64,000 nucleotides of DNA from Yeosuana marina (GTDB lineage Bacteria; Bacteroidota; Bacteroidia; Flavobacteriales; Flavobacteriaceae): NCBI RefSeq assembly GCF_011762485.1, contig NZ_JAAKGI010000003.1, forward strand, positions 124,001-188,000. The letters are read 5' to 3'. The translations under genes were made by a program, and so were the position numbers. Positions 35,886 through 44,605 of this stretch are shown piece by piece; the stretch's first letter is position 1, and each line of letters opens with the position of its first letter. The notes under the pieces were generated by a model, which was not told where the DNA came from, searched no databases, and saw only the letters and a program-made list of their open reading frames with translations.

Positions 35886-38474
35886 TTATGCAGAATTTCT
35901 ACTAGCGTTAATATTTCCAAATAGAGAGCGTGTTACAATTTTTTCAAAAATCTTAATTTGCTCCTCATCTTTTACATCTTCTTTTTCGAGTTCTTGAATC
36001 TTTTTAAGCGCATATTGTTGAATCGTAAGCAACGGTAATACAATAGATTCTCTTACATCGATGGATGCTTTTCCAGACGGTTCATTTTCCATTAATTCTT
36101 TATAACCAGTAAGTTTTAATAACAGACTTTTTGTAGTAAGATATTCATCATGAATAATGTTCCAGAAACCTCCAAACTCTTCATCTTTAGACATGTACTG
36201 TGTTAAATCAAAAAATGATTTAGTTAAAGACATCATACTGTTTTCCAATAGAGTCTTAAAGAATTTAGAATTTTTATATAATGATTCTACTTTATAGAAT
36301 TCTCCTCGTTCGTCATAAGCTTTTAAAGCAGTTCCTACTCCAAAAAATCCTGGGACGTTTTGTTTTAATTGACTCCAAGAACCTACAAACGGAATGGCTC
36401 TTAAATCTGAAAAAACTAATTTATCAGACGTGCCTCTTTTTGATGGCCTACTACCTATATTGGTTTTAGCATAATATTTAAGGGTGCTCATTCTTTCTAA
36501 ATAAGGAATGAACATAGGATGATTTTTAAAGTTTTTGTAGGCATCATAACTGGTTTCAGCTAAATCGTTCATAACAACTCTATCTTCATCAGACATAGCA
36601 AGCTTTTCTTTTCCTAAACGATTAAACATGCCAGAACTTATTAATTGTTCTAAGTTATATTGTGAAGAATCAAGCGTTCCAAAGTTAGAACTAATGGTTT
36701 GACCTTGTATAGTAAGTTGTACTTCTTTGTCTTCAATAGATGGTCCTAATGATGCATAAAACTGATGTGTTTTTCCCCCACCTCTTGCTGGAGGTCCACC
36801 ACGCCCATCAAAAAATATAGCAGTTATATCGTACTTTCTAGACATAGCTGTCAGCAATTCTTTAGCTTTATATATACCCCAGTTGGCCATTAAATATCCG
36901 CCATCTTTTGTGCCATCAGAGAACCCAAGCATAATGGTTTGTTTGTTGCCTCGGCTTTTTAAATGCGCCATATAATTAGGGTTGGTATATAACTGTTCCA
37001 TCACTTTTGGAGCATTTTCTAGGTCGGTAATGGTTTCAAAAAGAGGCACAACATCAACTGTTAGATTATCTTTAAAGGTTACCATTTTAAGCATTGCAAA
37101 CAGTTGCATGACATTTAGCGCTGTTTGATTATTACTAATAACATACCTGTTTGCTCCTTTTTCACCATTGGTTTGTTGAATTTGTTTGATGGCTTCAATA
37201 GTTTTTAAAGTATTAAAGACCATTTCATCTTCAAAGGCATTAATATCAATATCGGCTTCTGTCACCTCAGACAAAATTTTGATTTGATCGTCTTCAGATA
37301 AATCATGATAATTTTTAGGAAATGAAGGATGGTCATTTTCAATTAAATAGTCTATAACTGTTGTAAAAACAGAATGGTGAATTCTACTATCTTGTCTTAT
37401 ATCAAGCGTTGCAAAATAATAACCAAAAAGACGGATTCTGTTTATTAAATTATTTATTTCTGAAACATACAATGATTGATGTTTTTCTGTAACAGTGTTT
37501 CTAATATCAAGTAGTTCGCGAAGAAGTTCTTTAGAAGTTATGGTTTCTTGTGCATTTAAATCAATGCTAAAATTGTACATAATAGTTTCTAAACGAATAA
37601 TGCGCTCTTCAATACCTCTAAACGTTAATTTCCGTCTTAAATCCTTTAAGTCTGCATAGTATTTTTTTAAGACAGATTGTTTTAGTTTTGCCGCAACTTT
37701 AAGGGTTGTGTCGGGTTTAACAAACGGATTTCCATCTCTGTCGCCACCTGGCCAAAAGCCTATATTAATAATATCGTTGTGCTTTTTACTATCGTCGTAA
37801 ATATTTTGTTGAATGTAGTTATATATTTCTCCAAATGATTTATAGAAGACATTTTCCAGATACCAAATTAAACTTACAGCTTCATCATAAGGTGTTGGTT
37901 TTTCATGTTTAAAGAAAGGTGTTTTACCAAGTTGGGCAAACAAATTATTTATTTCTTTAAGGTTATTCTCTTTAATAGCTTGAGTTAAATCGGTAATAAT
38001 ACCTAACACAGATCCAGGATAAAACTGTGTGGGGTGCGCTGTTAAAACAATACGAACTTTAAACTCATCAAGGTAGTTTTTTAATTCTTCCAATCTGTTT
38101 TCAGAAACAGCAGATTCCTTCAAGTTTCTCAAGGTTCCAATACCTTCCATATTATTAACTATTGGAAATGCAGAATCTTCAACAGCATCAAATAAAACCA
38201 CCTGACGCTCAATATATTGAATAAATCTAAACAATAAATTTATTTGACTTTCTGTGGTACGTCTAGCCTGGTATTTTTTAAAAAAAGTATCTACAATAGT
38301 AGTAGGATTATCTCCATTGGCAAATCCTTTTTTACATGTTTCATGAAATAAAGGAAGTAAGACTCCTGTTTTGGTAATAGAGTCAAATGGAAGTGTCATA
38401 AATATGCTATTGTATATTTGATATTTAGACAAGACGTTTTGCTTGAATCGTGCTAATTTTGGCTCTACTGACAT
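35886..38474 (-). CDS. ppc: Phosphoenolpyruvate carboxylase
   Basis: 862 residues; adds bicarbonate to PEP to make oxaloacetate (anaplerosis). The catalytic His motif is VLTAHPTQ (His147). GGDRDGNPFV lies at about 243-252 and a LGFSDGTKDGGY motif near 516-527. The glycine loop reads FFDGRGGPPARGGGKTH (about 554-570). Compared with the FHGRGGSIGRGGG consensus, the His is Asp and SIG is PPA; I recall this variant from other Bacteroidota. It ends NASRNSA rather than the usual NTG-type C-terminus. Stand-alone gene. Confidence 0.93.
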   Translation of the reverse strand: MSVEPKLARFKQNVLSKYQIYNSIFMTLPFDSITKTGVLLPLFHETCKKGFANGDNPTTIVDTFFKKYQARRTTESQINLLFRFIQYIERQVVLFDAVEDSAFPIVNNMEGIGTLRNLKESAVSENRLEELKNYLDEFKVRIVLTAHPTQFYPGSVLGIITDLTQAIKENNLKEINNLFAQLGKTPFFKHEKPTPYDEAVSLIWYLENVFYKSFGEIYNYIQQNIYDDSKKHNDIINIGFWPGGDRDGNPFVKPDTTLKVAAKLKQSVLKKYYADLKDLRRKLTFRGIEERIIRLETIMYNFSIDLNAQETITSKELLRELLDIRNTVTEKHQSLYVSEINNLINRIRLFGYYFATLDIRQDSRIHHSVFTTVIDYLIENDHPSFPKNYHDLSEDDQIKILSEVTEADIDINAFEDEMVFNTLKTIEAIKQIQQTNGEKGANRYVISNNQTALNVMQLFAMLKMVTFKDNLTVDVVPLFETITDLENAPKVMEQLYTNPNYMAHLKSRGNKQTIMLGFSDGTKDGGYLMANWGIYKAKELLTAMSRKYDITAIFFDGRGGPPARGGGKTHQFYASLGPSIEDKEVQLTIQGQTISSNFGTLDSSQYNLEQLISSGMFNRLGKEKLAMSDEDRVVMNDLAETSYDAYKNFKNHPMFIPYLERMSTLKYYAKTNIGSRPSKRGTSDKLVFSDLRAIPFVGSWSQLKQNVPGFFGVGTALKAYDERGEFYKVESLYKNSKFFKTLLENSMMSLTKSFFDLTQYMSKDEEFGGFWNIIHDEYLTTKSLLLKLTGYKELMENEPSGKASIDVRESIVLPLLTIQQYALKKIQELEKEDVKDEEQIKIFEKIVTRSLFGNINASRNSA

Positions 38475-38813
38475 ATAATCGATCTTTTTTATTAAATGTA
38501 AAAGTAATGAAGCATAAATTAATCAACGATTTCTCTAACAAGTTTTATTAAATTATAAAGTATAACCAATTATCGTTAGGAATAATTAAAAAAAACAGTC
38601 GGTTAATTACTTTCTTTTTATAACCATGTTATGTAAAACTATTAAATAAAATCACTTCATAGCGTTTTATCTATTTCCTTTAAAATTCAGCTATTACGAC
38701 ATTGTTAATAACATTTTTAATAACTCATTTCATTTCATTTTAGATGAGCCCTATTAGTCTTTATTTTTATAAATTAATAAAAGACCTTTTAATCTTATAA
38801 ATTATATTTTAGT
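38475..38813. other. Intergenic region upstream of ppc and nrdG
   Basis: 339 AT-rich bases, divergent promoters expected. It holds two dyads in plus-strand order: ATAAC-CAT-GTTAT (38620-38632) and TGTTA-A-TAACA (38703-38713). No ORF with convincing coding character and no RNA fold that I recognise. Confidence 0.5.
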
Positions 38814-39263
38814 ATGAATTATTACGATTTTCAAGTCGTATTCCAAGAAGTGCCGGGAGAAATTAGTTTATGTTTTACTATTTGTGGATGTCCTATTCGA
38901 TGTAAAGGATGCCACTCTTCGCATTTATGGAACGAGGAAAACGGAGAATTACTTACCTATAAAAAATTTGAACAACTCTTATTACAATATGATGATCTTG
39001 CTACCTGTGTGATTTTTATGGGTGGTGAATGGCATGAAGAAGAACTTCTTGAAATGCTAAAAATAGCAAAGAAACATATGTATAAAACCTGTTTGTATAC
39101 AGGGCAAGAAAACGTATCTAAGGCAATACGTAACGAATTAAATTGGATAAAAACTGGAAAGTGGGTTGAAGAATTGGGAGGATTAAGCAGTAAAAATACC
39201 AATCAAAAATTTATTGATGTTAAAACAAATACCATAAAAAATAACTTATTTATAAAAACCTAA
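38814..39263 (+). CDS. nrdG: Anaerobic ribonucleotide reductase activase
   Basis: 149-residue radical-SAM enzyme that makes the glycyl radical in NrdD. Cluster motif CPIRCKGC (Cys26, Cys30, Cys33; CX3CX2C), then MGGEWHEEELLEML as the variant of the SAM-binding glycine motif. Its length is normal for NrdG. The stop is followed after two bases by the nrdD ATG, so the pair is coupled. It implies growth or survival without oxygen. Confidence 0.92.
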   Translation: MNYYDFQVVFQEVPGEISLCFTICGCPIRCKGCHSSHLWNEENGELLTYKKFEQLLLQYDDLATCVIFMGGEWHEEELLEMLKIAKKHMYKTCLYTGQENVSKAIRNELNWIKTGKWVEELGGLSSKNTNQKFIDVKTNTIKNNLFIKT

Positions 39264-39265
39264 AC

Positions 39266-41140
39266 ATGATACGACTGACCGACGCCCAAGTAAATCAAAA
39301 AATTGATTTTATTCATCAATATATCCATTCAGCAAATGCAGCCGATGGTTCTAAAGTAGATGCTAATGCCAATGTAACGTCTAAAAACATCGCGACTATG
39401 GAGGCAGAGCTTAATAAGGATATCAATATTCAGGTGAATAGGGCTTTGGTAAAACGTAAAATAGCTTCTTTATTTGGTGATGATTTGGCTGAAGAATATA
39501 CGAGGCAAATAGAATCTCATGAAATTTATGTGCATGATGAAACGTCTTTAAAACCGTATTGTGTTTCAATTAGCATGTATCCGTTTTTATTGGATGGACT
39601 TACTAAAGTGGGAGGAGAAAGTAGAGCCCCGAAGCATCTTGAAAGTTTTTGTGGAGAGTTTGTTAATTTGGTTTTTGCTATAAGTTCTCAATTTGCAGGA
39701 GCTTTAGCAACGGTTGAGTTTTTAATGTATTTCGACCATTTTGCATCAAAAGATTACGGAGCAAATTATTTAAAAACGAATGAGGAAATCATCGCAAATC
39801 ATTTGCAACATGTCGTTTACGCGGTTAATCAGCCAGCTGCAGCAAGAGGTTATCAATCTGTATTTTGGAACATTTCAATATATGATGAAGCTTATTTTAA
39901 TAGTATGTTTTCAGATTTCGTGTTTCCAGATATGACGAAGCCACAATGGGAAAGCGTTAAAAAACTTCAAGCGTTTTTCATGAAATGGTTTAGTCAAGAA
40001 CGCAATAAAGCCATTCTTACATTTCCTGTGGTAACAGCCGCTATGTTGATTAATGATGGCAAACCTGTAGATGTAGAATTTACAGATATGTGTGCACAAG
40101 AATTAAGTCGAGGAAACTCATTCTTTATATACCAATCTGAAAGTGCGGATAGCCTGGCGTCATGCTGCAGGTTGCGCAATGAAATAAGTGATAATACATT
40201 TAGTTATTCATTAGGAGCTGGAGGTGTTGCCACAGGTTCCATTAATGTTATTACGCTTAATATAAATCGTTTGGTTCAACAAGGCGCAAATATTGTTGAA
40301 GAAGTTAGAAAAATACATAAATACCAATTAGCCTACAGAAGTCTTATTGAAGAGTATGAAAAAGCAGGACTACTGCCAGTATATCAAGCTGGTTTTATAT
40401 CGTTGGACAAACAATTTTTAACCATTGGTATTAACGGCATGGTTGAAGCAGCAGAAAGTCTAGGCATTCGTGTGGGGAATAATTCAGACTATAAAAAGTT
40501 TGTCAATACCCATTTAAAAGCAATTTATGATGAAAATAAATTAGCTAAAAAAGAGTTTGGACATATGTTTAACACAGAATTTGTACCTGCTGAAAATTTA
40601 GGTATAAAAAATGCTAAATGGGATAAACAAGATGGATTATTAGTTTCTAGGGACTGTTATAATTCGTATTTCTATAAAGTCGAGGACGAACAAACAAATA
40701 CTTTAGATAAAATCATTTTACACGGCAAAGAGATTATAAAATATCTTGATGGTGGTTCTGCACTTCACCTTAATCTTGAAGAAGCACCTAATAAAGAAGG
40801 TTTTATTAAACTTATTCATGCTACGGCTGCTGCAGGATGCAACTATTTCTGTTTCAATATTAAAATTACAATTTGTAATCATTGTAATACTATCGATAAA
40901 AAAACTAATTATGTATGTACTACTTGTGGCTCTATTGATGTGGATCATGCAACTCGTGTCATTGGTTATTTAAAACGCGTATCAAGCTTTAGTTCTGGCA
41001 GACAGCAAGAACATCAACTAAGACATTACCATCTTGAAAAAACATCAAATAAGTTAGCAGATATAAGGGTAAACACTATAGCAAAATTTCAAGAGCAAAA
41101 TCAAGAAAAACAGCAGGACGCTTTTGTAAATAAAGTTTAG
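39266..41140 (+). CDS. nrdD: Anaerobic ribonucleoside-triphosphate reductase (class III)
   Basis: 624 residues. The glycyl-radical enzyme reduces NTPs to dNTPs without oxygen. Active-site region SADSLASCCRLRNE with Cys, a zinc site from CNHC and CTTC near the C-terminus, and the glycyl-radical loop RVIGYL about 60 residues before the end. It begins MIRLTDAQVNQKIDFIHQYI with no recognisable ATP-cone, so allosteric activity control by dATP through such a domain is not expected. It works with nrdG two bases upstream. Confidence 0.92.
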   Translation: MIRLTDAQVNQKIDFIHQYIHSANAADGSKVDANANVTSKNIATMEAELNKDINIQVNRALVKRKIASLFGDDLAEEYTRQIESHEIYVHDETSLKPYCVSISMYPFLLDGLTKVGGESRAPKHLESFCGEFVNLVFAISSQFAGALATVEFLMYFDHFASKDYGANYLKTNEEIIANHLQHVVYAVNQPAAARGYQSVFWNISIYDEAYFNSMFSDFVFPDMTKPQWESVKKLQAFFMKWFSQERNKAILTFPVVTAAMLINDGKPVDVEFTDMCAQELSRGNSFFIYQSESADSLASCCRLRNEISDNTFSYSLGAGGVATGSINVITLNINRLVQQGANIVEEVRKIHKYQLAYRSLIEEYEKAGLLPVYQAGFISLDKQFLTIGINGMVEAAESLGIRVGNNSDYKKFVNTHLKAIYDENKLAKKEFGHMFNTEFVPAENLGIKNAKWDKQDGLLVSRDCYNSYFYKVEDEQTNTLDKIILHGKEIIKYLDGGSALHLNLEEAPNKEGFIKLIHATAAAGCNYFCFNIKITICNHCNTIDKKTNYVCTTCGSIDVDHATRVIGYLKRVSSFSSGRQQEHQLRHYHLEKTSNKLADIRVNTIAKFQEQNQEKQQDAFVNKV

Positions 41141-41153
41141 AACTATATCATAC

Positions 41154-41168
41154 ATACATGTTATGTAT
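41154..41168 (+). promoter_or_regulatory. Dyad after nrdD
   Basis: ATACAT-GTT-ATGTAT, perfect six-base arms, 14 bases after the nrdD stop. No T-run, so more like a protein site than a terminator. Confidence 0.3.
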
Positions 41169-41213
41169 AGTGTAATGTTAAAAAGAAGTCCCTAAAGGAG
41201 ATTATCTTTTAAT

Positions 41214-41231
41214 ACATGATGAATATCATGT
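41214..41231 (+). promoter_or_regulatory. FNR/CRP-like operator upstream of the unknown barrel protein
   Basis: Perfect seven-base arms ACATGAT and ATCATGT with a four-base spacer GAAT. The core TGAT-N4-ATCA is exactly that of the FNR consensus TTGAT-N4-ATCAA. Its centre is about 33 bases upstream of a TACCTTTA -7-like element (41252-41259), which puts it near -41, where class II activators bind. Confidence 0.5.
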
Positions 41232-41251
41232 TTCATAAGGTTTCAACAAAG

Positions 41252-41259
41252 TACCTTTA
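41252..41259 (+). promoter_or_regulatory. Candidate -7 element upstream of the unknown barrel protein
   Basis: TACCTTTA matches TAnnTTTG at seven of eight positions. No TTG at the -33 position, as expected of an activator-dependent promoter. The start codon lies 27 bases downstream. Confidence 0.4.
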
Positions 41260-41286
41260 CCGATTTACTCATTCTTAAATAAACCT

Positions 41287-43104
41287 ATGAAAGATAAACA
41301 CACATTCCATATTCCTGTTATGGGTATTGGATTTACAATAGACTCACCATTAAAGGTTGCTCAATACGGTATAGATTCAGTTATTTCTTTAGTTGATGAT
41401 ATTTTATTAGAGAAACTAAGAAAAATGTATAGTGAAAAGTTCGAGATTCCTTATAAAGAAATCACAGACAAGATTGATGATTTTAGAGCCAAAAGAATCA
41501 CTTCTTATTTAAATTTGATAAGTGATTTAGCCGAAAAAAATTTCCAAGCTTTAAAAAACATGTCTAATGAAAAAAGTGACGAAATAAAGAAGTATATCGC
41601 TATGCTTCCTGATGGATCTAGATTAAAAGCTGAGTTTAATAAACTCATTGAAGGTAGTTTTGATTTATCAGAAATTAAAAGTTGGGCAAATAAAAACTTA
41701 ACCATGGGCAGTATTGATGTAAACATCATGACCAAGGTTGATAAAGATAATTATATAAAAAATGAAAAACTTCCAGTTGAATACAATGATGCTCATGCTG
41801 CATTAAGAGGATTTGCACAAAGTAAATTAAAATCATCAGTGATTCTTTCCGCAGGTATGAACCCTCGTTTGTATGCTTACATGAGTCAGTTCGAAGATTT
41901 TTATCCAGACACAACAGGGCATTTCAATAAGAAAATTATTTTAAAAGTTAGTGATTACAGATCGGCGTTAATTCAAGGGAAATTTTTAGCGAAAAAAGGC
42001 TTATGGGTTTCAGAATACAGAATAGAGTCTGGACTTAATTGTGGTGGTCACGCCTTTGCTACAGATGGGTATCTTTTAGGGCCTGTTTTACAAGAATTCA
42101 AAGAAAAACGTGAAGAATTGAGAACTACTATCCAAGACGTTTTAAATCAAGAATTAGAAAATCAAGGACGTGTTATTTCAGATAATTCATTAGAATTAAA
42201 AATTACAGCTCAAGGAGGTGTTGGTACGGAGGAAGAACACGAATTTTTATTAGATCATTACCAACTCGATTCTATTGGTTGGGGAACGCCATTTTTATTA
42301 GTTCCTGAGGCCACAACGGTCGATGAAAAAACATTAAATCAATTAGCAGAAGCAAAAGAAGAAGATTTGTATCTAAGTGATATTTCACCATTAGGAGTGC
42401 CGTTTAATAATCTTAGAGCCAATACCAAAGATTTAGAAAAGGAATCTTTTATAAACAAAGGAAGACCTGGGAGTTCATGTCCAAAGAAATTTGTGTCTCT
42501 AAATAAAGAATTTAAGGAGACAGGTATTTGTACAGCTTCAAGAGAGTATCAATATTTAAAAATTAAAGAACTGGATGCTAAAGAGCTGCCTTCTGAAGAA
42601 TACAAAAGTGCCTTAAACAAAATTACAGAAAAAACTTGTACTTGTGTCGGCTTAGGCACATCAGCACTATTAGCGTATAATTTAGATACCAAGGTAGAAG
42701 GCGAAGGTGTTTCAATCTGTCCAGGACCAAATATGGCATATTATTCAAAAATAATGAGTCTAAAAAATATGACAGATCATATTTATGGTAGAGACTGTAT
42801 GATAAGTAGAACAGATCGTCCAAATATGTTTATAAAAGAACTTCATATTTACATAGACTTCTTAAAAAATAAATTAGAAGAAGCTAAACAAAGTATGAAT
42901 AAAAAGGAAGAAAAGTATTTGGTAACCTTTACTAACAATATGAAAGATGGTGTTTTATATTACCAAAACTTATTTGCTATGGTAGCACATACTTTTGAGG
43001 ATATAAAAGAATCTGTTTTAAATGAATTGGAAGTTAGTATGCGAACCTTACAAAACGTAGGTTCAGAAATAGATAATTTGTCACTAATTCCAGTTACAAA
43101 TTAG
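41287..43104 (+). CDS. Uncharacterised protein, NMO/PfaD-like flavin barrel with cysteine-rich C-terminal part
   Basis: 605 residues, not a family I can name. The first ~375 residues look like an FMN-binding TIM barrel of the nitronate monooxygenase/PfaD type. They start PVMGIGFTIDSPLKVAQYG; ESGLNCGGHAFATDG corresponds to the E-A-G-G-H phosphate region; and KITAQGGVGTEEEHEFLLD then LDSIGWGTPFLLVPEAT match the AAGGI...GTRF...PE end of that fold. The rest carries seven-cysteine chemistry overall (Cys252, 398, 415, 451, 453, 478, 504), suggesting an Fe-S cluster. It lies downstream of nrdGD behind an FNR-like site, and its stop overlaps the Rrf2 gene by four bases. Function unknown; an oxygen-sensitive flavin/Fe-S reductase is my inference. 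Confidence 0.75.
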   Translation: MKDKHTFHIPVMGIGFTIDSPLKVAQYGIDSVISLVDDILLEKLRKMYSEKFEIPYKEITDKIDDFRAKRITSYLNLISDLAEKNFQALKNMSNEKSDEIKKYIAMLPDGSRLKAEFNKLIEGSFDLSEIKSWANKNLTMGSIDVNIMTKVDKDNYIKNEKLPVEYNDAHAALRGFAQSKLKSSVILSAGMNPRLYAYMSQFEDFYPDTTGHFNKKIILKVSDYRSALIQGKFLAKKGLWVSEYRIESGLNCGGHAFATDGYLLGPVLQEFKEKREELRTTIQDVLNQELENQGRVISDNSLELKITAQGGVGTEEEHEFLLDHYQLDSIGWGTPFLLVPEATTVDEKTLNQLAEAKEEDLYLSDISPLGVPFNNLRANTKDLEKESFINKGRPGSSCPKKFVSLNKEFKETGICTASREYQYLKIKELDAKELPSEEYKSALNKITEKTCTCVGLGTSALLAYNLDTKVEGEGVSICPGPNMAYYSKIMSLKNMTDHIYGRDCMISRTDRPNMFIKELHIYIDFLKNKLEEAKQSMNKKEEKYLVTFTNNMKDGVLYYQNLFAMVAHTFEDIKESVLNELEVSMRTLQNVGSEIDNLSLIPVTN

Positions 43105-43556
43105 TTTTTTAAAATATCAAAATCCTTCAGAGAAATAATTTTTCCTGTTTGTTGGATTTCAATCACATACTGCTCAATGGTTTTATCTCTAAAACTATTG
43201 AGTAGTTTCTCTTTAAACGGAGATACTATAAAATGGACAGGACAAGGTGTTTCATCAGTGCATTTAGATAATCCTAAAAAACAGCTATCAAATTTTGAAG
43301 TGCCATCAATGGTTTTAATAACATCCCAAACGGAATTTTTTGTGTCTTTTTCTGAAAGATAAAAACCACCGTTGGGTCCTTTTGTTGAGGAGACCAAATT
43401 AGTTTTAGTGAGTTGTTGTAATAACTTCGCTAAAAAAGGTTGTGGAGTTTCTAAGTCTTCAGAAATTTGTTTAACTCCAATTTTATTGTTTTCGTCAGTT
43501 TGTATCCCTAAATATAAAATTGCGCGAATGGCATATTGACAAGCATTTGAGAGCAT
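43101..43556 (-). CDS. Rrf2-family transcriptional regulator with Fe-S cysteines
   Basis: 151 residues. The winged helix at residues 1-80 starts MLSNACQYAIRAILYLG and has PQPFLAKLLQQLTK and KGPNGGFYL. Three cysteines in a short span (Cys92, Cys99, Cys105; DSCFLGLSKCTDETPCPVH) match the cluster ligands of IscR/NsrR-type regulators. It probably senses oxygen, NO or iron-sulfur status. It faces nadA divergently across a dyad that may be its operator and converges on the unknown barrel protein with a four-base stop overlap. Confidence 0.88.
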   Translation of the reverse strand: MLSNACQYAIRAILYLGIQTDENNKIGVKQISEDLETPQPFLAKLLQQLTKTNLVSSTKGPNGGFYLSEKDTKNSVWDVIKTIDGTSKFDSCFLGLSKCTDETPCPVHFIVSPFKEKLLNSFRDKTIEQYVIEIQQTGKIISLKDFDILKN

Positions 43557-43580
43557 ATGTTTGTTTTAGTCTTCAAACAT

Positions 43581-43601
43581 ACTAAAAAAAGATTTTTTAG
43601 T
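43581..43601. promoter_or_regulatory. Dyad between the Rrf2 gene and nadA, candidate Rrf2 operator
   Basis: ACTAAAAAA-AGA-TTTTTTAGT, perfect nine-base arms, 25 bases from the Rrf2 start codon and 61 from that of nadA. The segment TTTTAGTCTT also occurs as a direct repeat at 43564 and 43595. Position and symmetry suit an autoregulated Rrf2 site. Confidence 0.45.
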
Positions 43602-43661
43602 CTTTAAATAAGTGAATATTTATGAATTTCATTTAAAAAGCAATAATTTTATACACTCAAA

Positions 43662-44603
43662 ATGATCATTCAAGAAATGGATTTAAAAGAAAAAATAATA
43701 CAGCTTAAAAAGCAAAAAAATGCTGTAATTCTAGCGCATTATTATCAGACAGCAGACATTCAAGATATCGCAGATTATGTTGGTGACAGTCTTGGGTTAT
43801 CGCAAAAGGCAGCAGAAACGGATGCTGATATTATTGTTTTTGCGGGCGTGCATTTTATGGCCGAAACTGCTAAAATATTAAATCCATCAAAAATGGTTGT
43901 GTTACCAGATTTAGCTGCAGGTTGTTCGTTAGCAGATTCGTGTCCGCCAGAAGCGTTTTCAGCATTTACAAAAGAACATCCCAATCATGTGGTGATAACA
44001 TACGTGAATTGTTCAGCTGAAATTAAGGCGCTGAGCGATATTGTTTGTACATCGGCTAATGCGTTAAAAATAGTGCAATCTGTCCCTAAAGACGTGCCAA
44101 TTATTTTTGCGCCTGATAAAAATTTAGGAAAATATATCATAAAAGAAACAGGTCGCGATATGTTGTTATGGGACGGCAGTTGTATTGTTCATGAAGCGTT
44201 TTCAATTGATAAACTAATCGCTCTGCATCAAAAATATCCAGACCATAAAATTATCGCGCATCCAGAATCCGAAGAACATATTTTAAATACAGCGACCTAT
44301 ATTGGGTCTACTTCGGGCATGATTAATTATGTAAAAGCACATTCTCAAGAAAAATTTATTGTCGCCACCGAAGCTGGTATTCTACATAAAATGCAGCAAG
44401 CAGTTCCTAATACGGAACTTATTCCTGCGCCAGCACAAGAAGATAATACCTGCGCGTGCAGTGAGTGCGGTTTTATGAAGGTGAACACCATGCAAAAATT
44501 GTATGATTGTTTACTGAATGAAACACCACAAATAGAAGTTCCCGAAGACATTCGAAAAAAAGCATTATTGCCCATAGAGCGTATGCTTGAATTATCAAAA
44601 TAA
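43662..44603 (+). CDS. nadA: Quinolinate synthase A
   Basis: 313 residues; condenses iminoaspartate and dihydroxyacetone phosphate to quinolinate using an oxygen-sensitive 4Fe-4S cluster. Family elements: [56 protein letters not shown] and the late CACSECGFM. The three cluster cysteines come from the conserved positions in these segments. The nadB ATG follows two bases after its stop. The adjoining Fe-S-type Rrf2 regulator fits an Fe-S enzyme. Confidence 0.96.
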   Translation: MIIQEMDLKEKIIQLKKQKNAVILAHYYQTADIQDIADYVGDSLGLSQKAAETDADIIVFAGVHFMAETAKILNPSKMVVLPDLAAGCSLADSCPPEAFSAFTKEHPNHVVITYVNCSAEIKALSDIVCTSANALKIVQSVPKDVPIIFAPDKNLGKYIIKETGRDMLLWDGSCIVHEAFSIDKLIALHQKYPDHKIIAHPESEEHILNTATYIGSTSGMINYVKAHSQEKFIVATEAGILHKMQQAVPNTELIPAPAQEDNTCACSECGFMKVNTMQKLYDCLLNETPQIEVPEDIRKKALLPIERMLELSK

Positions 44604-44605
44604 TC

